In this document: one piece after another, positions 1-6,215 of the stretch
Numbering within the stretch: position 1 is the stretch's first letter
Layout: every line of letters starts with the position of its first letter
DNA from: JAQGMO01 sp050954505
GTDB lineage: Bacteria; Pseudomonadota; Gammaproteobacteria; Burkholderiales; Burkholderiaceae_D
Length of the DNA: 7,815 bases
Assembly: GCA_050954505.1 (NCBI GenBank)
Contig: JBPBPY010000445.1
Location: 1-7,815, forward strand
Reading direction: 5' to 3'
The notes under the pieces: generated by a model
Databases searched by the model: none
The model's input: the letters and a program-made list of their open reading frames with translations, nothing else
Told to the model about the DNA's origin: nothing
Program-made: the position numbers and the translations under genes

Positions 1-1841
1 ACACCGGTCAGCAAGGTTTCCGCATTGCCTGCTTTTTCCGACAGGATGCGCGCCGGCCCGATCCGCACTGTCACCGGGCCGGTCAAGGATGCCGCCAACT
101 TTTTCATCGATGAACCACTAGCCGTAATCTGCGCCGTCAACGCCAGTGGCGCACCGGTAAACAGATTTTTGCCGGTTTTCTGGGTCACCCACTGGCCCAG
201 CGAAATGGCGTCGGTCTTGATGCCCAGCCGTGCGGTCTGTCGCGTGCCATCGAGTTGCATCCGGCCGGCTGCGGTGCCGCCAAACGCCTTGAGCGTGAAG
301 CTCCCTATATCCAGCTGGTCACCGGCAAAACGCATGCTGGCATTGACATCGCTGACATCGATATTCGAACGGGTGCGAAATGCATCCAGATGCAGTGCTA
401 GCGTTCCATCCATCGGTTTCATTGCAACCAGGGCATTCCAGGCCAGGTCATGCACATAGAAGACTTCACCTGGGGGCACTGGCGGCGGCGCGGCGCGGCC
501 CGCGTCGGCAGTCAGCTGTGCCCAGACGATGCGCTGCCCGTGGATACTGGCCTTGAATTGCGGCCGCGTTCCGCTGCGTGAGTAAAGGAGATCGCCCGAC
601 AAGGTTTGCTGGCCCAGGCTGGCCTGGATATTGGCCGCATGCAACCAGTCGCCCTGCATGCTCAGCTGCGCTGCCAGTTTTACTGGCGCAACCGGAGTGG
701 TGTCGATGTCGACGAATCCCAGCAAGGGGCGCATCGATGCCGCATCAAGTGCGAGTTTGAACGAGGGGGCAGCCGCGCTGCTGCTGTGCCGGTTTTCCCG
801 GGTTGGCAGGGCGATGCCTGTTCCATCGGCAGCCATCGGCGCTGCAGCCGCTGGATCGGTGCCGGCTGCCTTGCCTGGCGCTGCCGGCAAGGCAGCCGGC
901 GCGCTGGCGGCAGGCCTGGACGCCGTTGGCGTGCTGCTGACGGCGCTGCCCGCCTGTGTTGCAGCGCCTTGCAATGCCGCCGGCACTGCCAGCGGCAGCA
1001 CACCGTCGAGTGTCAATGTGCCTTTCTCCCACGCCAGGCGCACCGTGCCTGTGGTGCTCGCGCCTGGCTCGCCAATGGCCGAGAAATCGGCCAGCTGCAC
1101 ATGGGCGTCAAGGCGATGGCCATTGTGCAAAACGGTCGCGGAAGTGTCCAGGGCGCGCCCGCCGGTCTGCGAGCGGGCGCGCAAGGTTTCGATTTGCCAG
1201 GCGTCGACGCTGTCGACGGCATTGTTGCGCTCCGCATGGCCTGCACTGCCGTCAATGGCGGCGCCACGCGTGCCGGTGCTGCCAGTGCTGCCGATGCTGC
1301 CGGTATTGCGATAGCTCAAGCGTGCATTGCTCAGTGTCAAATCAGTCAGGGTAAGCGGTTCGAACGAGGATTTTCGCGCTGAGCCTTGGGTCTCGCTGCC
1401 CTCCCCAGGCGTTTTCTGCTGACCTGTAGGCTGTGCCATCAGGTCTTGCCAGCTGGTCTGCCCGGCCTGGTTGCGCTCCAGGTTCACCGTCACGCCGTCG
1501 AGCGCAACCGCATTGATGGCTACGCGTCCCGAAAGCAGGGGCAGCAAGGCAAGCTGCAGTTTCAGGGAGCTCACATGCAGCAGGTTTTTTTCCCGCGCCC
1601 AGGCCGGATTGCCCAGCGTCATATCCTGCATGGCCAGGCCGGGGCTGGGCAGCCATGCAATGCGGGCACTGGCCAAGCCGACGTCACGCTTGCTCAAGGC
1701 CTGCAGTCTGGTTTGCAGCAGAGCGGTCACGCGCGCCGGCGTAAAATAAAAATGCACAGCGCCCAGCGCCGACAACAAAAGGCATACCACCACGCCTGCA
1801 CAGGCGGCGCTCCACCGTGCTGCCTTGCTCCATTGCCTCAT
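1..1841 (-). CDS. AsmA family protein (3' end beyond window)
   Basis: The frame is open from the ATG at 1841 (minus) to the left edge: 613 codons with no stop, so the C-terminus is missing. GGAAAG lies about 8 bases before the ATG. The protein begins with a short basic stretch and one membrane segment (about residues 11-33), an inner-membrane anchor with the rest in the periplasm. Residues 35-140 look like the AsmA N-terminal domain: LPSPGLAMQDMTLGNPAWA, then a hydrophobic strand region ending VNLERNQAGQTSWQDL. Residues about 280-345 are an Ala/Pro/Ser-rich linker, followed by the repetitive beta-rich AsmA C-terminal part. AsmA-like proteins are known for roles in outer-membrane biogenesis, and larger relatives (TamB, YhdP) act as lipid-transfer bridges; which role this one has cannot be read here. 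Five consecutive Gly-X-X triplets occur near residues 178-192. Family call is firm, exact paralogue is not. Confidence 0.88.
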   Translation of the reverse strand, partial: MRQWSKAARWSAACAGVVVCLLLSALGAVHFYFTPARVTALLQTRLQALSKRDVGLASARIAWLPSPGLAMQDMTLGNPAWAREKNLLHVSSLKLQLALLPLLSGRVAINAVALDGVTVNLERNQAGQTSWQDLMAQPTGQQKTPGEGSETQGSARKSSFEPLTLTDLTLSNARLSYRNTGSIGSTGSTGTRGAAIDGSAGHAERNNAVDSVDAWQIETLRARSQTGGRALDTSATVLHNGHRLDAHVQLADFSAIGEPGASTTGTVRLAWEKGTLTLDGVLPLAVPAALQGAATQAGSAVSSTPTASRPAASAPAALPAAPGKAAGTDPAAAAPMAADGTGIALPTRENRHSSSAAAPSFKLALDAASMRPLLGFVDIDTTPVAPVKLAAQLSMQGDWLHAANIQASLGQQTLSGDLLYSRSGTRPQFKASIHGQRIVWAQLTADAGRAAPPPVPPGEVFYVHDLAWNALVAMKPMDGTLALHLDAFRTRSNIDVSDVNASMRFAGDQLDIGSFTLKAFGGTAAGRMQLDGTRQTARLGIKTDAISLGQWVTQKTGKNLFTGAPLALTAQITASGSSMKKLAASLTGPVTVRIGPARILSEKAGNAETLLTG

Positions 1842-1939
1842 GCGTGCTTTCCGTTGTATGCCAGGCCATTCGCGCAGCGTCGACAACGCTGGCTCCAGCA
1901 TTATTCTATCGTGTAAAACCACCCGCACTTTATGCAGGA

Positions 1940-2767
1940 TCAGGCGCCGATGATCCAGCCTTCCAGCGTATCGAAAGCGGGCAGGCCGAAATTGGCAGTG
2001 CGCCGTTGCCAGCCCCATGCCGCCAGGATTGCGCACAGCACGGCATCGAGCAGATCGCCACTGCCGTCGTCAAGCAGTGCGTCGCGCCAGCGGCCGGCAG
2101 CCAGGCCAATGCCATAGGCGTGGGAACCCTGTTCAAGCGCGTCGACAATCATCACCCGCGCTGCGCGCCGCTCGGGCGTTTGCTTGCGCCGCTCGTCGCT
2201 TTTGTAGGATTGGCGCGTCACGCTGCGTGCCACCAGGGCAGGGTAGGCTTCGAATGCCAGCCGCTGCGTGTCGCCGGCATGCATGCCGTAGAGCGTGACA
2301 CCGGCGTCGATCAGCAAGGGTACGCCGGCATGCAGCATGTAGGCCACCGGTGGGTTGACCCATTTCATCGACGGTGACGACGCTGCCGGCCCATCCGTGG
2401 CGCGATGGGCAAACTTGCTGCCCGCCGGACGTGCATCGCAAAAGGCCTTGAATTCACTGCGCACCTGCAGGCGTGTCATGGCCGCATAGTGCGTCATCAA
2501 GGCTTGCCATTTGGTCGGCCAGCCCAACTGCTCGACCAGTTCGCGTGGCAGTGAAAACGGCAGGTCGAAACCACCCAGCCAGGGGCCGGGCAATGCCAGC
2601 CAGCGGGAGAATTCGGCAAAGTCATGCAGGGTTTGCATGCCAAGCAGCGTCAGCACGCCTACGGCATCGAGCGTGCCGGTGGCGATCGTGATGCCCTTGC
2701 GCTTGCCGGGGGCACTGGTGAAATCGACCCCATGGAGCAGCACGGCGTCATCCGGCAGGCCGATCAC
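1940..2767 (-). CDS. DUF429 domain protein (predicted RNase H-like)
   Basis: This is a soluble protein of about 275 residues with no signal peptide or membrane segment. It carries marks I associate with DUF429: an N-terminal strand with GVDFTSAP, a central FDLPFSLP, then EAYPALVAR, and a C-terminal helix DLLDAVLCAILAAW. The regularly placed acidic residues fit the RNase H-like fold predicted for the family; biochemical function is not established, so no reaction is assigned. The start is uncertain. The frame is open to a GTG at 2818 (292 residues) directly after an in-frame TGA, but that start has no ribosome site. The GTG at 2767 has AGG nine bases upstream and leaves a short lead into the conserved strand, so I prefer it; a GTG at 2743 is also possible. 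It lies 124 bp downstream of minE in the same direction and could be read through from it. Confidence 0.75.
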   Translation of the reverse strand: MIGLPDDAVLLHGVDFTSAPGKRKGITIATGTLDAVGVLTLLGMQTLHDFAEFSRWLALPGPWLGGFDLPFSLPRELVEQLGWPTKWQALMTHYAAMTRLQVRSEFKAFCDARPAGSKFAHRATDGPAASSPSMKWVNPPVAYMLHAGVPLLIDAGVTLYGMHAGDTQRLAFEAYPALVARSVTRQSYKSDERRKQTPERRAARVMIVDALEQGSHAYGIGLAAGRWRDALLDDGSGDLLDAVLCAILAAWGWQRRTANFGLPAFDTLEGWIIGA

Positions 2768-2846
2768 GCGTTGCAGCCTGCAGGTTGGTGGCGCGACGGG
2801 ACACTGGCCGGGCTGCACGGGTCAGCCGTTTGCACCAGAACCGGAT

Positions 2847-2883
2847 TGGCGCCAGTGCAGCGCCGGCCTGGCTGGCGCCAGGC
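2847..2883. repeat. Inverted repeats downstream of minE
   Basis: The perfect palindrome TGGCGCCA occurs twice, at 2847-2854 and 2873-2880. The second sits in a 10-bp palindrome, CTGGCGCCAG. The two copies could pair with each other, or 2866-2871 (GCCTGG) could pair with 2878-2883 (CCAGGC) around a 6-base loop. The block begins 9 bases after the minE stop, so a 3'-end structure for the min mRNA is plausible. There is no T tract in the minus-strand direction, so it is not a standard intrinsic terminator. Confidence 0.4.
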
Positions 2884-2891
2884 GCGCGCTT

Positions 2892-3155
2892 TCAACGTGG
2901 TGCCACCACGTCCGGCAACACGACGTTGACGTCGAGTACTTCAAGATTGCCCTGGCGGTCGAGGGAAATCTTGATGTCATCGGCGTTCACATTGGTGTAC
3001 TTCGAAATCACGGCGATCAATTCCTTGTGCAGCGCAGGCAGAAAGTCCGGACCCGCGTGACCACTGCGCTCGCGCGCAATGATGATCTGCAAGCGTTCCT
3101 TGGCCGCATTGGCGGATTTGGGCTTGGTGTTGAACAGGAACGAGAGAAGCGCCAT
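2892..3155 (-). CDS. minE: Cell division topological specificity factor MinE
   Basis: The 87-residue product matches the usual MinE length of about 88. Residues 1-31 (MALLSFLFNT... to RLQIIIARER) are the N-terminal part: a membrane-binding amphipathic start followed by the MinD-contact segment with the conserved ERLQIIIA-RE core. Residues 32-87 are the topological specificity domain, with DFLPALHKELIAVISKY and LEVLDVNVVLPD. MinE stimulates MinD ATPase at the membrane and drives pole-to-pole oscillation, so that division inhibition is weakest at mid-cell. The ATG at 3155 follows the minD TGA with one base between them, and the ribosome site AAAGGAAAG lies inside the end of minD, so translation of the two is probably coupled. 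The frame stays open upstream to 3380, but that extension overlaps minD and does not resemble MinE. Confidence 0.97.
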   Translation of the reverse strand: MALLSFLFNTKPKSANAAKERLQIIIARERSGHAGPDFLPALHKELIAVISKYTNVNADDIKISLDRQGNLEVLDVNVVLPDVVAPR

Positions 3156-3156
3156 G

Positions 3157-3972
3157 TCACTTTCCTTTGAAGATGCGCTGGAACAGGCCCGGCTTTTCAT
3201 AGCTGGTGAAGCGCATCGGCACTTCTTCGCCAAGGAACCTGGACACCACATCCTTGTAGGCTTCCGAGACATCGCTGCCTTCGATATGGATGGCGGGATT
3301 ACCTTGGTTGGAAGCATGCAATACCGACTCCGATTCCGGAATGATGCCCAGCACCGGAATGCGCAGGATTTCCTGGACATCGGAAAACGACAGCATCTCG
3401 CCGGCGTCGACCCGTTTTGGCACGTAGCGGGTAATCAGCAAATGTTCCTTGACCGGCGCTTCACCGGTCTGTGCACGCCGCGACTTGGCCTGGATGATGC
3501 CGAGGATGCGATCGGAATCCCGTACCGACGAGACTTCCGGATTGGTGACGATGATGGCTTCATCGGCAAAGGTCAGTGCCATCACGGCGCCACGCTCGAT
3601 GCCGGCCGGCGAATCGCAGACGATGTATTCGAAATCCATCTTGGCCAGGTCCTTGAGCACGCGCTCGACGCCGTCTTCCGACAAGGCATCCTTGTCGCGG
3701 GTCTGCGATGCCGGCAGCACGAACAGATTGTCGCAGTGCTTGTCCTTGATCAGTGCCTGGTGCAGCGTGGCTTCCTTGTTAATCACATTGATCAAGTCAT
3801 AGACCACGCGCCGTTCGCAACCCATGATCAGGTCGAGATTGCGCAGGCCGACGTCAAAGTCCAGCACGGCAGTCTTGTGGCCGCGCATGGCCAGGCCCGA
3901 TGCAAAGCTGGCGCTGGACGTGGTTTTGCCTACGCCACCTTTGCCTGATGTAACGACAATTATTTTTGCCAC
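3157..3972 (-). CDS. minD: Septum site-determining protein MinD
   Basis: This 271-residue membrane-associated ATPase closely follows E. coli MinD (270 residues). The deviant Walker A motif GKGGVGKTT is at residues 10-18, with signature lysine K11 and phosphate-binding K16. DFDVGLRNLDLIMGCERRVVYD (38-59) and VCDSPAGIE (switch II/Walker B area) follow. The last 13 residues (EKPGLFQRIFKGK) form the amphipathic membrane-targeting helix. ATP-bound MinD dimerises on the inner membrane, recruits MinC, and is released by MinE. The start is GTG at 3972: it gives the family N-terminus MAKIIVVTSGKGG, and AAGGAG sits seven bases upstream. A TTG two codons earlier would start one base from that site and is unlikely. 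The gene lies 31 bases after minC and one base before minE. Confidence 0.97.
   Translation of the reverse strand: MAKIIVVTSGKGGVGKTTSSASFASGLAMRGHKTAVLDFDVGLRNLDLIMGCERRVVYDLINVINKEATLHQALIKDKHCDNLFVLPASQTRDKDALSEDGVERVLKDLAKMDFEYIVCDSPAGIERGAVMALTFADEAIIVTNPEVSSVRDSDRILGIIQAKSRRAQTGEAPVKEHLLITRYVPKRVDAGEMLSFSDVQEILRIPVLGIIPESESVLHASNQGNPAIHIEGSDVSEAYKDVVSRFLGEEVPMRFTSYEKPGLFQRIFKGK
3160..3168 (-). promoter_or_regulatory. Ribosome binding site of minE
   Basis: On the minus strand this reads AAAGGAAAG and ends four bases before the minE ATG. It lies inside the last codons of minD, which fixes the minE start and supports translational coupling. Confidence 0.8.
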
Positions 3973-3979
3973 AAACAAA

Positions 3980-3985
3980 CTCCTT
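3980..3985 (-). promoter_or_regulatory. Ribosome binding site of minD
   Basis: The minus strand reads AAGGAG here, seven bases before the GTG at 3972. The spacing decides for the GTG start over the in-frame TTG at 3978. It is the strongest ribosome site in the operon, in keeping with MinD being needed in more copies than MinC. Confidence 0.75.
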
Positions 3986-4003
3986 GAAGTGAAATTCGAT
4001 CTG

Positions 4004-4768
4004 TCATCGAGATGCCGCAGCGCTCAATGACAGGACTTCGATGCGGTCTCCGGACAAGATGACCTGTGCCGGACCACCGGCAACGCCTGGCGACAAGCCA
4101 TCTTCAAAGGTACGATAAATGCCGGCGATCGATACCAGTTCCGCTTCCATGCTCAGTGAAAAAATGCGCGCGGCATCGTGGCCGCGCGCGCCGGCCAGCG
4201 CCCGTCCACGCAGGGGCGCATAAATATGGATGCTGCCATCGGCAATCAATTCGGCGCCATTGTTGACCACTGCCGTGACGATCAGGTCGCAGCCCTGGGC
4301 ATAGATACGCTGGCCGGCGCGCACCGGGGTGTCGATGATCATCGCGCCCGGGTTGACGGGCGCCGCCGGTGCCGTCACCACCCCGGGGGCAGGCACCGGT
4401 GCCGCCACGGCCACGGGTTCCACAGGCGCCGCGGTCTCGCGGCTCCTGCTTACCACGTCGATCGACAGGCCGTGGGCCTGGATGCCGGCCTCGATTGCAG
4501 CCGCTGCATGGCGTACCGCTACCAGGTTGAGCCGGTAGGACTTGAACAGCGCAATCAATGCGGTCCAGTCCAGCACCTGTCGCGCGGGATCGATGGGACT
4601 CAGATCGATGACGGCAAATTCGTTATCGAAATAGTCGGCATTGCCACCGGTCATTTCAGTGAGCGCTTCATTCAATATCGCCAGCTCGGTTTCATGCAGG
4701 ATCGCGACAATGGCGACCACTGTAGAGATCTTGATTTCGATGGGCTTGCGCGCTAGGGTTTTTGACAT
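4004..4768 (-). CDS. minC: Septum site-determining protein MinC
   Basis: The 254-residue product has the two-domain MinC layout. Residues 1-109 form the N-terminal domain that antagonises FtsZ polymers. Residues 110-142 are an Ala/Pro/Val linker. Residues 143-250 are the C-terminal beta-helix that dimerises and binds MinD, with RAGQRIYAQGCDLIVTAVV (150-168), GAELIADGSIHIYAPLRGRALAG (171-193, in parts) and AELVSIAGIY (209-218). E. coli MinC has RSGQ where this has RAGQ (150-153), a mild change in a motif implicated in MinD contact. MinC blocks Z-ring assembly away from mid-cell when MinD recruits it to the membrane. It is the first gene of the operon. The ATG at 4768 has only a weak ribosome site before it, which suggests low translation. 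The frame and the N-terminus (PIEIKISTVVAIVAIL) support this start. Confidence 0.95.
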   Translation of the reverse strand: MSKTLARKPIEIKISTVVAIVAILHETELAILNEALTEMTGGNADYFDNEFAVIDLSPIDPARQVLDWTALIALFKSYRLNLVAVRHAAAAIEAGIQAHGLSIDVVSRSRETAAPVEPVAVAAPVPAPGVVTAPAAPVNPGAMIIDTPVRAGQRIYAQGCDLIVTAVVNNGAELIADGSIHIYAPLRGRALAGARGHDAARIFSLSMEAELVSIAGIYRTFEDGLSPGVAGGPAQVILSGDRIEVLSLSAAASR

Positions 4769-4946
4769 AAAGGCGTTGAATTCAGTTCAGGCTGGATTGG
4801 AGCTTGGTTTCGGCCAGCCCGGTGTACCCCGGCAACGATACGACAGGGTGCCCATCGGGCATGGCAGGTGTGCAACAACGGCGGCAAGACAAATGATCAA
4901 GGACAAACAAACGTTGCCAGAGCATTCGAAACAGAGGATGCAAAAC

Positions 4947-4966
4947 GGGCCGAATGATATCGGCCC
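4947..4966 (-). terminator. Hairpin in min leader, attenuator- or terminator-like
   Basis: A perfect 7-bp GC-rich stem (4947-4953 with 4960-4966) encloses a 6-base loop. In the minus direction it is followed by GTTTTG, a short and imperfect U tract. It lies between the predicted promoter and minC, so if it terminates it would either attenuate the operon or stop read-through from the upstream regulator gene. The weak U tract makes strong termination doubtful. Confidence 0.35.
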
Positions 4967-4990
4967 ATGGTGTCTACGTCTGCGAGCAAC

Positions 4991-5020
4991 GTCTAGTACA
5001 GTCTGGTTCGGTCTGGTATG
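4991..5020. repeat. Three 10-bp direct repeats after the min -10 box
   Basis: GTCTAGTACA, GTCTGGTTCG and GTCTGGTATG follow one another without gaps (copies 2 and 3 match at 8 of 10). Two more GTCT words lie at 4972 and 4978. The period is close to one helical turn. In the minus direction the block covers about +3 to +33 of the predicted transcript, where it reads as repeated (C)CAGAC/CUAGAC in RNA. That position would suit an operator or an RNA-binding site, but no regulator is identified. Confidence 0.55.
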
Positions 5021-5029
5021 TCGGGTGCC

Positions 5030-5035
5030 ATTATA
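5030..5035 (-). promoter_or_regulatory. Candidate -10 box of the min operon promoter
   Basis: The minus strand reads TATAAT, a perfect sigma-70 -10 hexamer in an otherwise GC-rich region. No good -35 sits 16-18 bases upstream (the sequence there is CAGTTT/AGTTTT-like), so the promoter may be moderate or activator-dependent. It faces minC, 262 bases away. No better promoter was seen closer to minC. Confidence 0.5.
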
Positions 5036-5076
5036 ACCTCGGAAGTTGCCAAAACTGTTAGCGATCCATCGTGATT

Positions 5077-5097
5077 GCCAATTCATTCACGATTGGC
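5077..5097. promoter_or_regulatory. Dyad upstream of the min promoter, possible operator
   Basis: GCCAAT (5077-5082) and ATTGGC (5092-5097) form a perfect 6-bp inverted repeat around 9 bases. Its centre is about 64 bases upstream of the predicted min transcription start, a common place for an activator such as a LysR-type protein. The binding protein is unknown and chance occurrence is possible. Confidence 0.25.
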
Positions 5098-5134
5098 GCT
5101 GCAAAGCCCGGACCGCAGCGCAGTGCAGTGCAAA

Positions 5135-5161
5135 GCCCGAGCCGCAGCGCCAGGCTCGGGC
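5135..5161 (-). terminator. Possible terminator of the FNR-like gene
   Basis: A perfect 9-bp stem, GCCCGAGCC (5135-5143) with GGCTCGGGC (5153-5161), encloses a 9-base loop. In the minus direction it is followed by TTTGC. It lies 136 bases after the stop of the Crp/Fnr-family gene and before the min promoter, where a terminator is expected. The stem is strong but the U tract is only three bases, so termination may be weak or need Rho. Confidence 0.4.
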
Positions 5162-5165
5162 AGCC

Positions 5166-5282
5166 GCGCCAGATGCAGGCGGCAGTGTCGGGGTCAAGGC
5201 AGCAGCGCCCGATGCAGGCGGCAGTGTCGACATCAAGCCGGCAGCGCCAGAGTCAAGGCAGCAGCGCCAGACCCAGGCGGCA
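5166..5282. repeat. Degenerate ~20/39-bp tandem repeat
   Basis: Two 39-bp units (5166-5204 and 5205-5243) share GATGCAGGCGGCAGTGTCG and a following TCAAG...GCA, differing at a few bases. Shorter units of 20 bp (5244-5263) and 19 bp (5264-5282) follow, each beginning GCGCCAGA and ending GGCAGCA or GGCGGCA; a further worn copy begins at 5283. The 39-bp unit is itself two ~20-bp halves, so this is a minisatellite with a ~20-bp base unit. A separate near-repeat, GCAAAGCCCG, occurs at 5101-5110 and 5130-5139. Any reading frame through it gives 13-residue Ala/Gly-rich repeats, but there is no convincing gene. It lies directly downstream of the FNR-like gene's stop codon. Confidence 0.75.
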
Positions 5283-5297
5283 GCGCAAGCCTCAGGC

Positions 5298-6209
5298 CTA
5301 AGCCAGGCGACGGCACGATGCGGCATGGGCAGCGGCATCCCGCGCGGCCTGGCGGGCTTTCTTCGCGGCCAGCTGGCGGGTGCGTGAACTCGACGGCGGC
5401 AGCCGCCGTAAGGTCTTGAGGGTTTCCACATCCTTGATGCCGATGGAGCGCTGCTCGACCGAAATCAGACCGATTTCATTGAATGCCGACAGGGTGCGGC
5501 TGACGGTCTCCAGCGTCAGGCCAAGATAGCTGCCGATCTCGTGGCGCGTCATGCGCAGATTGAACAGCTTGCTCGAATAACCCATGTCGGCGAAGCGCTC
5601 GGACAGCGCCACCAGGAAACGCGCCACCCGCGCCTCGGCCGAGAGCGCACCGAGCATGCTCACCATGGCTTGTTCGCGTACCAGTTCGCGGCTCATGACA
5701 CTGTACATCGCATGTTCGAGGTCCAGATGGACCCGCCCCAGCGAGGTGAACTTGCGGAACGGCAGCAGGATCAGGTCGCAGTTCGACAATGCCACCGCCT
5801 CCGATGCATAGCGCTTGGCATGAATGCCATCGACGCCGAAGAGGTCGCCTTTCATTGGAAAACTGAGCACCTGCTCATTGCCGGATTCGTCGATGAGCAC
5901 GGTTTTCAGGAAGCCGGAGTGGACCACATACAGCATGTCGAACGGCTGGCCGATGGTGTGAATGCGCTGGCCGGTGCGAAACTGCACATGCTGGAACATG
6001 AATTCTTCATCGCCCACCGACGCCGCAGCCGGCATGCGCAGCAGGTCACAGAGTTCCTTGAGGTTGGACCATAATTTTCCCTGTCGTTGCCAGCCATGTT
6101 CGAACGGCGCTGCGGCGCCAGGGCAGGCAAGGGCAGGTGCCGTGGCGGGCGTGCTGCCGGCGGTGGCGGCGTAATCGGAACGGACTTCGAATAAATGGCT
6201 GGCTAACAT
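5298..6209 (-). CDS. Crp/Fnr-family regulator lacking the FNR Fe-S cysteine motif
   Basis: This is a 303-residue transcription factor. Residues about 68-155 are the cyclic-nucleotide-binding-like beta-roll (VVHSGFLKTVLIDESGNEQ, FPMKGDLFGVDGI), followed by a long dimerisation helix. The winged helix is at about 219-250: MTRHEIGSYLGLTLETVSRTL. The recognition-helix residues E234, S237 and R238 match FNR E209, S212 and R213, so a TTGAT-N4-ATCAA-like target is expected. The clustered N-terminal cysteines that hold [4Fe-4S] in FNR are absent; the only cysteines are C29, C54, C144 and C299. Redox or another ligand must therefore be sensed differently, as in DNR-like or cysteine-less FNR paralogues. 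Residues 271-303 are a basic Ala-rich tail not usual for the family. I chose the ATG at 6209 because AGGAG lies six bases before it; the frame is also open to an ATG at 6293, which lacks such a site and would precede the predicted promoter. Confidence 0.88.
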   Translation of the reverse strand: MLASHLFEVRSDYAATAGSTPATAPALACPGAAAPFEHGWQRQGKLWSNLKELCDLLRMPAAASVGDEEFMFQHVQFRTGQRIHTIGQPFDMLYVVHSGFLKTVLIDESGNEQVLSFPMKGDLFGVDGIHAKRYASEAVALSNCDLILLPFRKFTSLGRVHLDLEHAMYSVMSRELVREQAMVSMLGALSAEARVARFLVALSERFADMGYSSKLFNLRMTRHEIGSYLGLTLETVSRTLSAFNEIGLISVEQRSIGIKDVETLKTLRRLPPSSSRTRQLAAKKARQAARDAAAHAASCRRLA

Positions 6210-6215
6210 GTCGAT

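Larger units (their letters stand above)
4769..5023 (-). other. Predicted long 5' leader of the min operon
   Basis: If transcription starts about seven bases after the TATAAT at 5030-5035, the minC message has a leader of about 255 nt. I see no convincing gene in it on either strand. It contains the three 10-bp repeats at 4991-5020, a hairpin at 4947-4966 (7-bp stem GGGCCGA/TCGGCCC, 6-base loop) followed on the minus strand by GTTTTG, and a small hairpin at 4849-4861 (TGCCC, 3-base loop, GGGCA). The first hairpin resembles a weak terminator or attenuator. No riboswitch class is recognisable. Confidence 0.4.

Noticed and set aside
606..1382. Long plus-strand open frame (258 codons) opposite the AsmA gene
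   Set aside because: It is antisense to a clear AsmA reading frame, is rich in Arg/Ala/Gly/Cys typical of shadow frames in GC-rich DNA, and shows no domain or ribosome site.
1875..1891. 6-bp hairpin CAGCGT/ACGCTG between the AsmA and DUF429 genes
   Set aside because: No T tract follows in the direction of either gene, so a terminator is not supported.
1903..1908. TAGAAT on the minus strand as a -10 box for the AsmA gene
   Set aside because: The hexamer is 5 of 6, but no acceptable -35 lies 16-18 bases upstream; it remains only a possibility.
3079..3948. Plus-strand 289-codon frame opposite minD and the start of minE
   Set aside because: It is antisense to unmistakable MinD and MinE sequences and has shadow-frame composition.
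4787..5086. Minus-strand frame of 99 codons upstream of minC
   Set aside because: It covers the predicted promoter and leader, has no family resemblance and an erratic composition.
5046..5387. Plus-strand frame with 13-residue Ala-Gly repeats
   Set aside because: It would start at TTG, its repeats come from the DNA minisatellite, other frames are equally open, and it runs into the 3' end of the FNR-like gene.
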